Assembly: GCA_013202535.1 (NCBI GenBank)
Contig: JABMRP010000778.1
Coordinates: 1 to 11,101 of the forward strand
From: Planctomycetota bacterium
Lineage (GTDB): Bacteria > Planctomycetota > Planctomycetia > Pirellulales > Thermoguttaceae
Direction of reading: 5' to 3'
Length of the DNA: 11,101 nucleotides
This document shows, in pieces, positions 1-6,425 of this stretch. The translations under genes were made by a program, and so were the position numbers. Every line of letters starts with the position of its first letter. Position 1 is the first letter of the stretch. The notes under the pieces are model-generated. The model worked only from the letters and a program-made list of their open reading frames with translations, made no database searches and was not told the DNA's origin.

Positions 1-129
1 ATATTTCCTTACACTATACCGAGGGGTTTCTAGTGCCGCTGGGGGCGACCCCGGTGGGGGGACGCGAAACGTCCGACCCTGCGTTACGTCGCGGAAGAAT
101 CGCAACGAGAAACACCGAGAGGCATTACC

Positions 130-843
130 CTACTCACCCAACGCTTCGAGAACACTCTCGGCCACCTTCCGGGCGAGGTATTCGCTGCCGGCTGGGGTGA
201 AGTGGACGTTGCCCTTGGCCGTGTGGAATTCGGCCGCCCGCGGTCGGATATGGGCGTGCAGATCGTTGATCGTGATGCCCCTTTCCTGCATGATCTTTGC
301 GGCCACCGCGTTGTACTTCAAGTCGTCGCCGACGATCCGCCCCGGCTCGCCCTCGGGCACCGGCGTCGTGCTGGCCCAGATCAGTTTCGCGCCGGTCGCT
401 TCCAGCCGCTTGACCAGGCGCCGCAAGTGGTCTTCGTACTCCGCCGGCGACCAGGTTTGCGTGCCCTGCTTCTTGTCCAGCCCGCGACCTTTGGACCCGC
501 CGGGCCGATAGGCCAGATCCCACAGCCCCCAGTTGAAGTGGATCACGTCCCAATGCCCCTTGCCAAGCCACGCGTCGATCTGCTCCAGCCCCCGGCCCGT
601 ATGACCGGCGTTGCCCGGGTTGTGGATCACCACCGCCTTGCCCTCCAGCATCTTACGGACCGCGGGCGTGTAACCGATCGAGATCGAATCGCCGATGATC
701 AACACCCGCGGGAGCGACGCAGCCTCGGTCGAGGTGGCCGGCGGCTGGCCAACCGCCCGATCCGCCGCAAGGCCGTATCCCAGCACAACGCAAGTCAACA
801 CGGCAGCAGTTTTCCAAACGGAACAACAACGGGCGCTTTTCAT
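130..843 (-). CDS. Secreted SGNH/GDSL-family hydrolase (esterase-like)
   Basis: Predicted exported hydrolase of 237 aa, probably an esterase or carbohydrate deacetylase; the substrate cannot be read from sequence. I chose the ATG at 843 because a good ribosome site (AAGGAG, about 9 nt away) precedes it and the protein then opens with a signal peptide: basic start, hydrophobic stretch about 10-25, likely cleavage near AVG/Q33. The longer in-frame start at 954 would put 37 non-signal residues in front. Block I is GDSIS with nucleophile Ser53. Block II is NPGNAGHTG (75-83), with the oxyanion Gly near 80. Block III is FNWGLWD with Asn104. Block V is NVHFTPAG with His214. The usual Asp three residues before the His is Gly211 here, so the triad acid is unclear. 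The gene is divergent from the receiver-ATPase gene and probably monocistronic. Family membership is sure; enzymatic specificity is not. Confidence 0.88.
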   Translation of the reverse strand: MKSARCCSVWKTAAVLTCVVLGYGLAADRAVGQPPATSTEAASLPRVLIIGDSISIGYTPAVRKMLEGKAVVIHNPGNAGHTGRGLEQIDAWLGKGHWDVIHFNWGLWDLAYRPGGSKGRGLDKKQGTQTWSPAEYEDHLRRLVKRLEATGAKLIWASTTPVPEGEPGRIVGDDLKYNAVAAKIMQERGITINDLHAHIRPRAAEFHTAKGNVHFTPAGSEYLARKVAESVLEALGE

Positions 844-895
844 GGTGAAGATTCTCCTTGGGCGAATGTCAGTACGCGGATCATGGTTCCATTTC

Positions 896-924
896 ATGCT
901 ACAAGACAGCGCGGTCGGCGGCAA
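896..924 (-). promoter_or_regulatory. Possible sigma70-type promoter of the SGNH hydrolase gene
   Basis: On the minus strand, TTGCCG (924-919) and TAGCAT (901-896) are separated by exactly 17 nt; each matches 4 of 6 consensus bases. This would give a leader of about 45 nt before the ATG at 843. The match is moderate and could be chance in GC-rich DNA. Confidence 0.28.
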
Positions 925-1007
925 GTCGCGGCTTGCCTTGACCCCCCTCCCCACAAATACCGGATGAACCTAACAAAGAGGGGGCATAGCACGCCGGTGG
1001 CCGGTTC

Positions 1008-1016
1008 TGCTAAAAT
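1008..1016 (+). promoter_or_regulatory. Extended -10 promoter for the receiver-ATPase / FHA unit
   Basis: TGCTAAAAT fits the extended -10 pattern TGnTATAAT, with one mismatch in the hexamer, in an otherwise GC-rich stretch. No good -35 lies 16-18 nt upstream, which is tolerable for extended -10 promoters. Transcription would start near 1023, leaving about 78 nt of leader before the ATG at 1101. Confidence 0.42.
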
Positions 1017-1100
1017 ATCCGATCTGGAGTGATGTGGTTGCGGGACGATTGGAGTTGAGGCCGGTTGCGTTTTGATCCAATCCGCCAAGAGGACGGGCAT

Positions 1101-2006
1101 ATGACGACCATACTGATCGTTGAAGATTCCGCTGTCGACCGCCGCGTGGTGGGCGGGCTTCTGACCCAGAACGGCCAGCAAACGTTGGAGTACGCCAAAA
1201 ACGGCACCGAGGCTCTGGCGCGCATGAAGGAGTCCGTTCCCGATCTGGTGATCACCGACCTGCAGATGCCGGAAATGGACGGCCTGGAGCTGGTCGCGGC
1301 CACCCGCGTGCATTATCCCGACGTACCGATCATCCTGGTGACCGCCTTCGGCAGCGAACTCTTGGCCACCGAGGCCCTGGAGAAGGGGGCGGCCAGTTAT
1401 GTCCCCAAATCGCGGCTGGCCGAGAAACTCTCCCAGACGGTGGCCGACGTGTTGGCCCTGGCCACCGCCCAGCGGAGCTACAACCAGTTGATCCACTGCC
1501 TCAGCGGGACGCGGTTCGATTTCGTCCTGGAGAATCACCCGCCGCTGGTCGACGCACTGGTCAATCTGGTTCAGGAAATGGCCCTGGGCACGGGCTTCTG
1601 CGACCGCAACGGACGGCTGCAGATCGGCGTGGCGCTGAAGGAAGCCCTCTCCAATGCCCTCTATCACGGCAACCTGGAATTGGGCCCCCAGGAGAACACG
1701 CCGACCGATGACGTGATCCAGCAGCGCCGCGAACAATCGCCTTACGACGGGCGTAAGATCTTTGTCAACGTGACGCTCTCGCCCGACGTGGCACGATTCG
1801 TGATTCGAGACGAAGGACCGGGATTCGACGTCTCCACGATCCCCGAGGCCGACGACCCGAGCGCCTTGACCGCCGAGCACGGCCGCGGCTTTTCTTTGAT
1901 GCGTTCCTTTATGGATGAAGTGACCTACAACGACGCTGGTAACGAGGTGACCATGGTCAAACGCCGCCGGGAGGAGACTCCTCCGCCGGGCGGCGACGGC
2001 GCATGA
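1101..2006 (+). CDS. Response regulator: receiver domain fused to RsbW-like GHKL ATPase
   Basis: Cytoplasmic signalling protein of 301 aa. Residues 1-120 are a CheY-like receiver: acidic pocket Glu8/Asp9, phospho-acceptor Asp53 in TDLQMPEMDG, switch Thr81, Lys103. Residues about 145-290 form a GHKL ATPase of the anti-sigma/serine-kinase (RsbW/SpoIIAB) type: N box ALKEALSNALYHGN (Glu181, Asn185), G1 box RDEGPGFD (Asp237), G2 box HGRGFSLM (260-267). Residues 194-218 are a polar loop between the N and G1 boxes. The start at 1101 has an AAGAGGA site 8 nt away and places MTTILIVEDS at the usual receiver N-terminus; the earlier in-frame ATG at 1065 adds 12 residues with no receiver character. Inference: phosphorylation at Asp53 controls a partner-switching kinase or anti-sigma activity. 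No cognate histidine kinase, sigma factor or anti-anti-sigma gene is adjacent. The FHA gene follows after 22 nt and is probably co-transcribed. Confidence 0.9.
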   Translation: MTTILIVEDSAVDRRVVGGLLTQNGQQTLEYAKNGTEALARMKESVPDLVITDLQMPEMDGLELVAATRVHYPDVPIILVTAFGSELLATEALEKGAASYVPKSRLAEKLSQTVADVLALATAQRSYNQLIHCLSGTRFDFVLENHPPLVDALVNLVQEMALGTGFCDRNGRLQIGVALKEALSNALYHGNLELGPQENTPTDDVIQQRREQSPYDGRKIFVNVTLSPDVARFVIRDEGPGFDVSTIPEADDPSALTAEHGRGFSLMRSFMDEVTYNDAGNEVTMVKRRREETPPPGGDGA

Positions 2007-2028
2007 TCCCCGTTGCATCGAGGTTCAA

Positions 2029-2655
2029 ATGGAAATCAAGCTGATCGTAACCACGGGCAAGTACGCCGGAAAGGCCGTGCCCGTCAAACGCAACAAGTTC
2101 TTTATCGGCCGGGCCTCCGACTGCCATCTGCGCGCTGGGGGTGATGCCATCAGCCGGCATCATTGCGCGATCTTACAGGGCAAGGGCATCGTCGTCGCCC
2201 GCGACCTGGGCAGCCGGACCGGTACGTTCGTCAACGACACGAAGATCGAGAAGCAGCGGAAGCTGAAGACGGGCGACCGGCTCCGCGTCGGGCCGCTGGA
2301 ATTCGAGGTCTCGCTGAGCAGCGCAGCCACGCCCGCGCCAAAGCCGGCGGCCAAGCCCGCCCCCAAACCGGCCGGCGGCGGAAGCGAAGCCGACGTCATG
2401 CAGTGGCTCGACGAGAGCCCCCCGAAGACCGCGGCCAAGTTGACTTCGCAGGTGGCCACGGCGGAGTCCGAAGAAGCGGCCGAGACCGACGACGACGACC
2501 GCCCGGTCGCCATGACGGAGGAAGACAAAGAGGAACGACGCACCGGCCGAATGATCGGCGTTTCCAAAACGGCCGAGGCCAGCCGCACTTCCGACACCAG
2601 CCAAAACGCCGCCGCCGACGCCATGAAGAAGTTCTTCGGCAGCAGTAGCGGCTAG
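2029..2655 (+). CDS. FHA-domain protein with low-complexity acidic tail
   Basis: Protein of 208 aa with no signal peptide or membrane segment, so cytoplasmic. Residues 1-97 are an FHA fold, the phosphothreonine-peptide reader: FIGRASDCHLR (Gly27, Arg28), ISRHH (Ser42, Arg43, His45) and GSRTGTFVND (61-70, Asn69). These are the positions that contact phosphopeptide in known FHA domains. Residues 99-116 are an Ala/Pro/Lys linker. A short motif DVMQWLDES (122-130) follows, then an acidic, probably disordered stretch about 146-170. The C-terminus, MKKFFG, is short and amphipathic. The ribosome site is weak (GAGG). It sits 22 nt after the receiver-ATPase gene, so the pair is probably an operon. Inferred role: adaptor that binds a Thr-phosphorylated partner, perhaps a target of a Ser/Thr kinase, and presents the tail motifs to a second protein. 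The partner is unknown. Confidence 0.88.
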   Translation: MEIKLIVTTGKYAGKAVPVKRNKFFIGRASDCHLRAGGDAISRHHCAILQGKGIVVARDLGSRTGTFVNDTKIEKQRKLKTGDRLRVGPLEFEVSLSSAATPAPKPAAKPAPKPAGGGSEADVMQWLDESPPKTAAKLTSQVATAESEEAAETDDDDRPVAMTEEDKEERRTGRMIGVSKTAEASRTSDTSQNAAADAMKKFFGSSSG

Positions 2656-2716
2656 CCGGCCGTGGGAAAAATGGGGTAAGCATCCTGCTTGCCAAGGTTT
2701 TCACCTCGTCAATCGC

Positions 2717-2729
2717 AAGCTGGGAGCTT
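2717..2729. repeat. Small palindrome AAGCT-GGG-AGCTT
   Basis: A perfect 5-bp stem with a 3-nt loop lies in the convergent gap. The 9-mer GCAAGCTGG at its left half (2715-2723) recurs at 2784-2792, in the loop of the larger inverted repeat next door, which suggests the two elements share an origin. It is too short to be a terminator alone. Confidence 0.4.
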
Positions 2730-2758
2730 ACGCCACGAAGCGAATCGCCGTAGCCGAG

Positions 2759-2850
2759 AAAAGGTGACAGCCACCAAATTTGGGCAAGCTGGAAAAGACG
2801 ACTCGCAACAAGCCACCCAGTCTACCCGAATTTGGTGGCTGTCACCTTTT
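2759..2850. repeat. 26-bp inverted repeat, REP-like, in convergent gap
   Basis: Left arm 2759-2784 (starting AAAAGGTGACAGCCACC) and right arm 2825-2850 are reverse complements at 25 of 26 positions and flank a 40-nt loop. Each arm has its own mini-dyad, GGTG-ACAGC-CACC. The right arm runs into TTTTT on the plus strand; the left arm gives a T-run on the minus strand. It sits between the ends of the convergent FHA and exonuclease genes (stops at 2655 and 2856), so it may serve as a bidirectional terminator. Repeats with a related GGTG..CACC core flanked by A/T runs are known to me from REP elements mobilised by RAYT (REP-associated tyrosine) transposases; assignment to that class is inference. 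No transposase is in the window. Confidence 0.8.
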
Positions 2851-2855
2851 TGTCC

Positions 2856-3815
2856 TCATTGTCCGGGTGCCCAGCCAAGCGTTGATAAGCATTGGTGCAA
2901 GCGCCGTAGTTTCATCACTTCTTTATCGTCGAGCCGTTCGTCATCGCAGAATTGCGCGATGGCGCTTGCAAACGCCCTCGCGTGAAGAACACGAACGTGT
3001 TCCTTGGCCAAGCCCAGACGTTTCCGCTGAGCGACCACGTATCGCAATTCTTCATCGGTGATTTCCAGATCCGCAACAACCGTTTTGAGCGTGTCCCAGT
3101 ACTCGCGAACAGCCTTACGTCTCGGGTCAACGACCGTTTCCTGGACGTGGCCGATGCGAGATAGTAGGCGATCACAGCCTGGCAGATTGAAGGTGGATGC
3201 CGAAGGAAAAGGATCGTTGGCGAAACTCTTGAGGAACTTGTAGCTCCGCAGGCGAGTTAAATCGTCGTAAGTACGGATTTTCCGTCGACGCAGTTCGTCG
3301 AGATAGCATTGGAGCAGTCGTCCCGACGCCATGGCATCCTCCGCCGCAACGTGGGCATCGTCGAAGTCGATGCCGTGCTGGCGGCACGCCTCTTGAAGTT
3401 TGCAGCGCGAGCCAAGGCCGAGAAGCGGCCGCATATACATCAAACAGAAGTGCGGCGGCTCGTGTTCGATTCCGGCGTTGGCCATTTCGAAATTGAGGAA
3501 TTTGATGTCGAAATAGACGTTGTATGCCGCCACCACGCAACCTTCGAGAACTCCTAGCAAGTCACCGGCGATTTCAGGAAAAGTCGGTGCGTTTTTGACA
3601 TCGGCATCGGTGATTCCGTGGATTTCGGTAGCCGCGACGTGGCGGTGCGGATTGACAAGCGTGTCGAGGACAAGCCGAGGCTCCTGCCCCGGATCGACGC
3701 GAACCACCGAGACTTCGATCACCCGGTCAGCGCCCGCCGTAAGCCCCGTCGTTTCAAAGTCGAGGACGGCGACGGGCGTTTTAAGGATCGGGTGTGAAGC
3801 GATACCGGTTGCCAT
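2856..3815 (-). CDS. DEDDh 3'-5' exonuclease (DnaQ/PolC-epsilon-like) with C-terminal helical extension
   Basis: Cytoplasmic exonuclease of 319 aa. Residues 12-175 are the DnaQ-like fold with all catalytic acids present: Exo I LDFETTG (Asp19, Glu21), an HGIT motif at 66-69, Exo II YNVYFDIKFL (Asp103), and Exo III with His155 and Asp160 (HVAAEDA). This is the DEDDh type expected to remove nucleotides 3' to 5' using two metal ions. Residues about 185-319 are an extra, mostly helical part not found in minimal epsilon subunits. Its last 70 residues (ITDEELRYV to the end, with CDDERLDDKEVMKL) resemble TerB-like metal-binding domains, a tentative reading. The start at 3815 is the only ATG near the fold; its ribosome site is weak. 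The gene lies downstream of imuB on the same strand, 375 bp away with palindromes between, so a joint transcript is doubtful. Proofreading, repair or RNA processing are all possible roles. Confidence 0.85.
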   Translation of the reverse strand: MATGIASHPILKTPVAVLDFETTGLTAGADRVIEVSVVRVDPGQEPRLVLDTLVNPHRHVAATEIHGITDADVKNAPTFPEIAGDLLGVLEGCVVAAYNVYFDIKFLNFEMANAGIEHEPPHFCLMYMRPLLGLGSRCKLQEACRQHGIDFDDAHVAAEDAMASGRLLQCYLDELRRRKIRTYDDLTRLRSYKFLKSFANDPFPSASTFNLPGCDRLLSRIGHVQETVVDPRRKAVREYWDTLKTVVADLEITDEELRYVVAQRKRLGLAKEHVRVLHARAFASAIAQFCDDERLDDKEVMKLRRLHQCLSTLGWAPGQ

Positions 3816-4001
3816 GGTTGTGTACCGTGCCTTTCTACAATCTGACGTTTGAGTCCGTAGATTTGCCTCCCATCACGCGGCAGTTCACGGTAAGTTGAAT
3901 CATAGCCGTTGGCTGCTCGTTTGTCACGCAGCTAGGGGGGGCGTTCCATGGATTCTCAGGATCGCTCATTGCCCGCGCCGAGGGTGCAAACGGCCTATTT
4001 T

Positions 4002-4063
4002 ACCACGAAGGGCACGAAGGACCGTCGGGGGAGACTCTTCGTGTTCTTTGTGTCCCTGGTGGT
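4002..4063. repeat. Imperfect inverted repeat of CACGAAGG type
   Basis: The left arm (4002-4022) contains CACGAAGG twice, 1 nt apart. The right arm (4037-4063) is its imperfect reverse complement, roughly 15 of the first 21 positions, and ends in CTGGTGGT. It adjoins the perfect palindrome at 4074. Arms of this CACGAAGG style recur in planctomycete intergenic DNA as I remember it. Coding and terminator roles are not supported. Confidence 0.5.
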
Positions 4064-4073
4064 CCATCGTAAC

Positions 4074-4120
4074 GCGAAGCGTCAGCGAGGACTGGAAAGA
4101 CGGCCTCGCTGACGCTTCGC
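4074..4120. repeat. Perfect 17-bp inverted repeat (REP-like)
   Basis: GCGAAGCGTCAGCGAGG (4074-4090) and its exact reverse complement (4104-4120) flank a 13-nt loop. Its right arm, CCTCGCTGACGCTTCGC, aligns with the units of the tandem array at 9238-9420 apart from a 2-nt insertion and a few substitutions, so both appear to belong to one repeat family. It lies 3' of imuB and could fold in its transcript, but no T-run follows on the minus strand. Confidence 0.85.
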
Positions 4121-4150
4121 CCTTACTAGATCGATAGCCCTCATCGCCGG

Positions 4151-4173
4151 CCCCTCTCGCGGAGGGAGAGGGG
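4151..4173 (-). terminator. GC-rich hairpin just 3' of imuB
   Basis: CCCCTCT (4151-4157) and AGAGGGG (4167-4173) form a 7-bp stem with a 9-nt loop, 18 nt beyond the imuB stop codon. There is no T-run, so intrinsic termination is unproven. It may instead be a repeat or a 3'-end stabiliser. Confidence 0.35.
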
Positions 4174-4190
4174 AGGTCTTTGCGGCCGAC

Positions 4191-5699
4191 TCAGGAAAAC
4201 AGCCCGTGCAGGAACCAGCGGTTGTCGGCCAGTCGGCGGAAGAGCCAGAGGCGGTGGCCGGTGGTGGTTTCGACGCGGTAGTAATCGCGATCGGTCGAGC
4301 GGCCGCGCCACCAGCCGGTTTCGATCCGCTCGGGGCCCCATGATCGGGCGATGCGGTACACGTGGCCCCGTAGATGGAACCGCGACGGCGGACCGCCGGG
4401 CGCCATGGCAACCATCTCCAGGGCCAGCGGTTCCCAGAACAATTGCAACGGGCGCGGCAGCAGATGACTCTGATCGGGCGAAGCGCGACGCCGGCGTTTG
4501 GCCGTCAACGGTTCGTAACGATAGGCGCGTTCCGGTTGGGCTTCCGCCACAAGCCGCACGCGCGTCACCGCTTCGGATCCCAGCCGACTGCCGAGCCGGT
4601 CGATCAACGCGGCCAGATCGACCGCATGTTGCCGAGCCGAGCCGTCGGGAAACAAGTTTCGCTGTTGACGAGGTAGTGGGGCGACGATCGGCGCTTCGAC
4701 GGAGATCGCCGTTACCGGTGCCACCAGCCGGAGACGTTCCAAGGGCGCGCGAACCAACGACCAAAGATGCCCCGCCACGGCGCTGGGACGGAACAGCCCC
4801 ACGGCAAAGGTGAGCGGATCGGCTGGCCGGCACTGCAAGCGACACTCCAGCCGCACGGCCCCCCGATCGGCGCTGCGAAGCCGCACGGCCAAACGGCCGA
4901 TCAGTTGTTCCAAAATCGCCTCGATCGTTGCCCGGCGCGTGGTCGGGTAGTCCAACGACCATTCGGTTCGCCAATCCGTCGGCGGCCGAAACGAGACAAT
5001 CACCTCGCCCGTTCGCCCCATCGCCTGGTCCAGGCGCCCGAGCAACCGCGGACCAAACCGGATCGACAGCTCGTCGCGAGGCAGACGTTTCAATTGTTCG
5101 ATCCGGTAGACGCCCAGGCCGTGCAGGAGTTCGACGGTCTTGGGCGGCAATCGCAACGCCTCGACCGGAAGCGCGGCCAGCACGGCCGGCGTGGTGCCGG
5201 AGGGGACCAGCGAGCCGGTGCCGAAATGGGCCACCGCCCAGGCGGCGCCGACCGTGTCGGCCACGGCCACCCGCACGGCCAGACCGCGACGGGCAAACGC
5301 ACCGATCACTTGCTCGGCTATCGCCGCTTCGCCGCCGAACAGATGGGCCAGTCCGGTGATATCCAGCAGCAAACTCTCCGGCTCGGCCGCTTCCTCCAAA
5401 CCGACCGTGGGGCTAAACCGCTGGCACCACCCGGCCAATGCCTCCAACGCCTCGCGATCGGCCGCCGGCTCGTGGGGCTCGATGCACGGCGGTATTTGTA
5501 TATCCAACGCGGCCACTTCGGCCAGCGGCATCCCCGTCGTCACTCCGCCGGCGCGTGCCGGGGGAGAGCAATACGCCACGCGCCGGTTCCCCCGCTCGGT
5601 CTCGTAGAGGACCAACGGCCGGCGCTCAAGCTCCGGTCGCGCGGCGAGGCGTCGTGCGATGGGCCAGTTGGGCAAGCGGATACACAGCGTGCGTTTCAT
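4191..5699 (-). CDS. imuB: ImuB, Y-family polymerase-like mutagenesis factor
   Basis: Protein of 502 aa related to Y-family DNA polymerases but catalytically dead, known elsewhere to link ImuA, DnaE2 and the sliding clamp during error-prone lesion bypass. The N-terminus MKRTLCIRLPNWPIAR is typical of ImuB; the first catalytic Asp of DinB is replaced (Cys6/Arg8 region). The later palm segment is SLLLDITGLAHLFGGE (109-124, Asp113), and the usual SIDE-like acidic pair is not recognisable. Little-finger-like sequence follows. QRNLF (346-350) matches a beta-clamp-binding pentapeptide and sits where other ImuB proteins carry theirs. RPLQLFWEP (about 416-424) and the C-terminal run GWWRGRSTDRDYYRVE to WFLHGLFS are ImuB hallmarks. 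The start codon lies inside the 3' end of imuA (74-nt overlap), so translation is probably coupled. Expression is likely driven from the SOS-like promoter upstream of imuA. No dnaE2 follows in the window. Confidence 0.92.
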   Translation of the reverse strand: MKRTLCIRLPNWPIARRLAARPELERRPLVLYETERGNRRVAYCSPPARAGGVTTGMPLAEVAALDIQIPPCIEPHEPAADREALEALAGWCQRFSPTVGLEEAAEPESLLLDITGLAHLFGGEAAIAEQVIGAFARRGLAVRVAVADTVGAAWAVAHFGTGSLVPSGTTPAVLAALPVEALRLPPKTVELLHGLGVYRIEQLKRLPRDELSIRFGPRLLGRLDQAMGRTGEVIVSFRPPTDWRTEWSLDYPTTRRATIEAILEQLIGRLAVRLRSADRGAVRLECRLQCRPADPLTFAVGLFRPSAVAGHLWSLVRAPLERLRLVAPVTAISVEAPIVAPLPRQQRNLFPDGSARQHAVDLAALIDRLGSRLGSEAVTRVRLVAEAQPERAYRYEPLTAKRRRRASPDQSHLLPRPLQLFWEPLALEMVAMAPGGPPSRFHLRGHVYRIARSWGPERIETGWWRGRSTDRDYYRVETTTGHRLWLFRRLADNRWFLHGLFS

Positions 5700-6384
5700 C
5701 GTCGATTTCCACTTCCAGGCAACGGTCGTCCGCGGCTCCGCGGCAGCGCAAGAGGCGGATCTTCAGCCGGCGTCCGGCAGCGTAAGCGGCAGGAGGTAAC
5801 GGCTCGATCAGCAACCGGACATCGGCCCAGGAAGGCTCGCGTTGGACGCGCTGCGGACGGATCAAGAAGCCCAGGCTGCCGCCTTCCTCGGCCGCCAACT
5901 GCATACGCCGAAAGGTCCGCCCGTCGAGTTTCTCCGGCCAGACCACCACGGCCCCCACGCCCGGACATCGCAACGACTGGTCGGCCGCCCAGGTATGGTC
6001 CGACTGGCCAGCCGCGCGAACGACAATAAGCTGCTCCGGGGCAATCCCCAGCCATGCGGCTCCCGGCGGATAGAACCGGCGCCGCGCGTCCAGCACGACC
6101 AGGGCTTCCCCTTCCCGACATGCGTGGCCGGCCGCTTGGAAGGCCAACGTTTCGGCGCCATGGCCCCATCCGGCGGCAAGCCACTCGGTCAACGTTCCCC
6201 GGCAAAACCCCCGCCGGGGGAGCAACTGGTCCAGTGCCCCGCATCCGCTGCTGCTGGTTTTTCGGTCGTTTCGCAGCCGTGCCTCCTGCAAGCAGGCGAT
6301 CCGGCGGCGCAGCGTCTCATGGATTTCCCCAGCCGATTGCCCCCCCACCGGGGCATCTGGCGGTAACGATTGCGGACGAGTCAT
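5626..6384 (-). CDS. imuA: ImuA, RecA-like mutagenesis factor
   Basis: Protein of 252 aa, a RecA-fold relative that works with ImuB and DnaE2 in damage-induced mutagenesis. A short helical N-terminus (20-38) leads to SSGCGALDQLLPRRGFCRGT (45-64), the counterpart of the RecA segment ahead of the Walker A loop. The loop itself is degenerate: residues 72-79 read GWGHGAET, with no Lys-Thr/Ser, so ATP hydrolysis in the RecA manner is unlikely. VGAVVVWPEKLDG lies where Walker B is expected but carries no clear acidic pair. The RRLKIRLLRCRG stretch near 208-219 is typical of the family end. The start at 6384 has GGAGG about 10 nt away. The 3' end overlaps imuB by 74 nt. The gene is preceded by a consensus promoter and an SOS-box-like dyad. 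Divergent from canonical RecA, but identification is firm because of the imuB partner. Confidence 0.88.
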   Translation of the reverse strand: MTRPQSLPPDAPVGGQSAGEIHETLRRRIACLQEARLRNDRKTSSSGCGALDQLLPRRGFCRGTLTEWLAAGWGHGAETLAFQAAGHACREGEALVVLDARRRFYPPGAAWLGIAPEQLIVVRAAGQSDHTWAADQSLRCPGVGAVVVWPEKLDGRTFRRMQLAAEEGGSLGFLIRPQRVQREPSWADVRLLIEPLPPAAYAAGRRLKIRLLRCRGAADDRCLEVEIDDETHAVYPLAQLAHRTTPRRATGA

Positions 6385-6405
6385 GGCGAACGGGCCTCCA
6401 CGAAC

Positions 6406-6425
6406 TACTGTACGGGTGTACCGTA
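6406..6425 (-). promoter_or_regulatory. Putative LexA operator (SOS box) of imuAB
   Basis: The plus-strand 20-mer TACTGTACGGGTGTACCGTA is a dyad of form TAC-n-GTAC-N4-GTAC-n-GTA. Against the E. coli LexA consensus TACTGT-(AT)4-ACAGTA, its outer 12 bases match at 11. It ends 21 bp upstream of the imuA ATG and covers the proposed -10 and most of the spacer, the right place for a repressor. imuAB cassettes are LexA-controlled in many bacteria. LexA itself is not in the window, and the motif used in this lineage is not known to me. Confidence 0.65.

Larger units (their letters stand above)
3816..4190. other. Gene-free 375-bp gap between imuB end and exonuclease start
   Basis: No convincing gene. 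From the imuB side it holds a GC-rich hairpin (4151-4173), a perfect 17-bp palindrome (4074-4120) and an imperfect inverted repeat (4002-4063). The 3816-3990 part should contain the exonuclease promoter, but I find no clear -35/-10 pair. The 80-codon plus-strand frame at 3895-4137 runs straight through the palindromes; its product segment VTRSVSED is what such a repeat gives when translated, so it is treated as noise. Confidence 0.7.

Noticed and set aside
42..59. Terminator hairpin GGGG-CGA-CCCC 3' of the SGNH gene
   Set aside because: Only 4-bp stems, no T-run, and about 70 bp from the stop codon; chance in G/C-rich DNA is likely.
202..1032. 276-codon plus-strand frame opposite the SGNH gene
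   Set aside because: Antisense shadow that crosses the divergent promoter region; no recognisable domain.
894..2018. 374-codon minus-strand frame opposite the receiver-ATPase gene
   Set aside because: Antisense shadow; the plus-strand product has a complete receiver and GHKL boxes.
3820..3828. LexA half-site before the exonuclease gene
   Set aside because: GTGTACCGT is shared with the imuAB operator, but the second half is absent and the missing half would overlap the start codon.
3895..4137. Small 80-codon plus-strand gene
   Set aside because: It runs through two palindromic repeats, has no ribosome site, and its VTRSVSED segment is translated repeat.
4767..6029. 420-codon plus-strand frame opposite imuAB
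   Set aside because: Antisense shadow of GC-rich imuA/imuB; Arg/Pro/Gln-rich with no domain, while the minus strand has clear family motifs.
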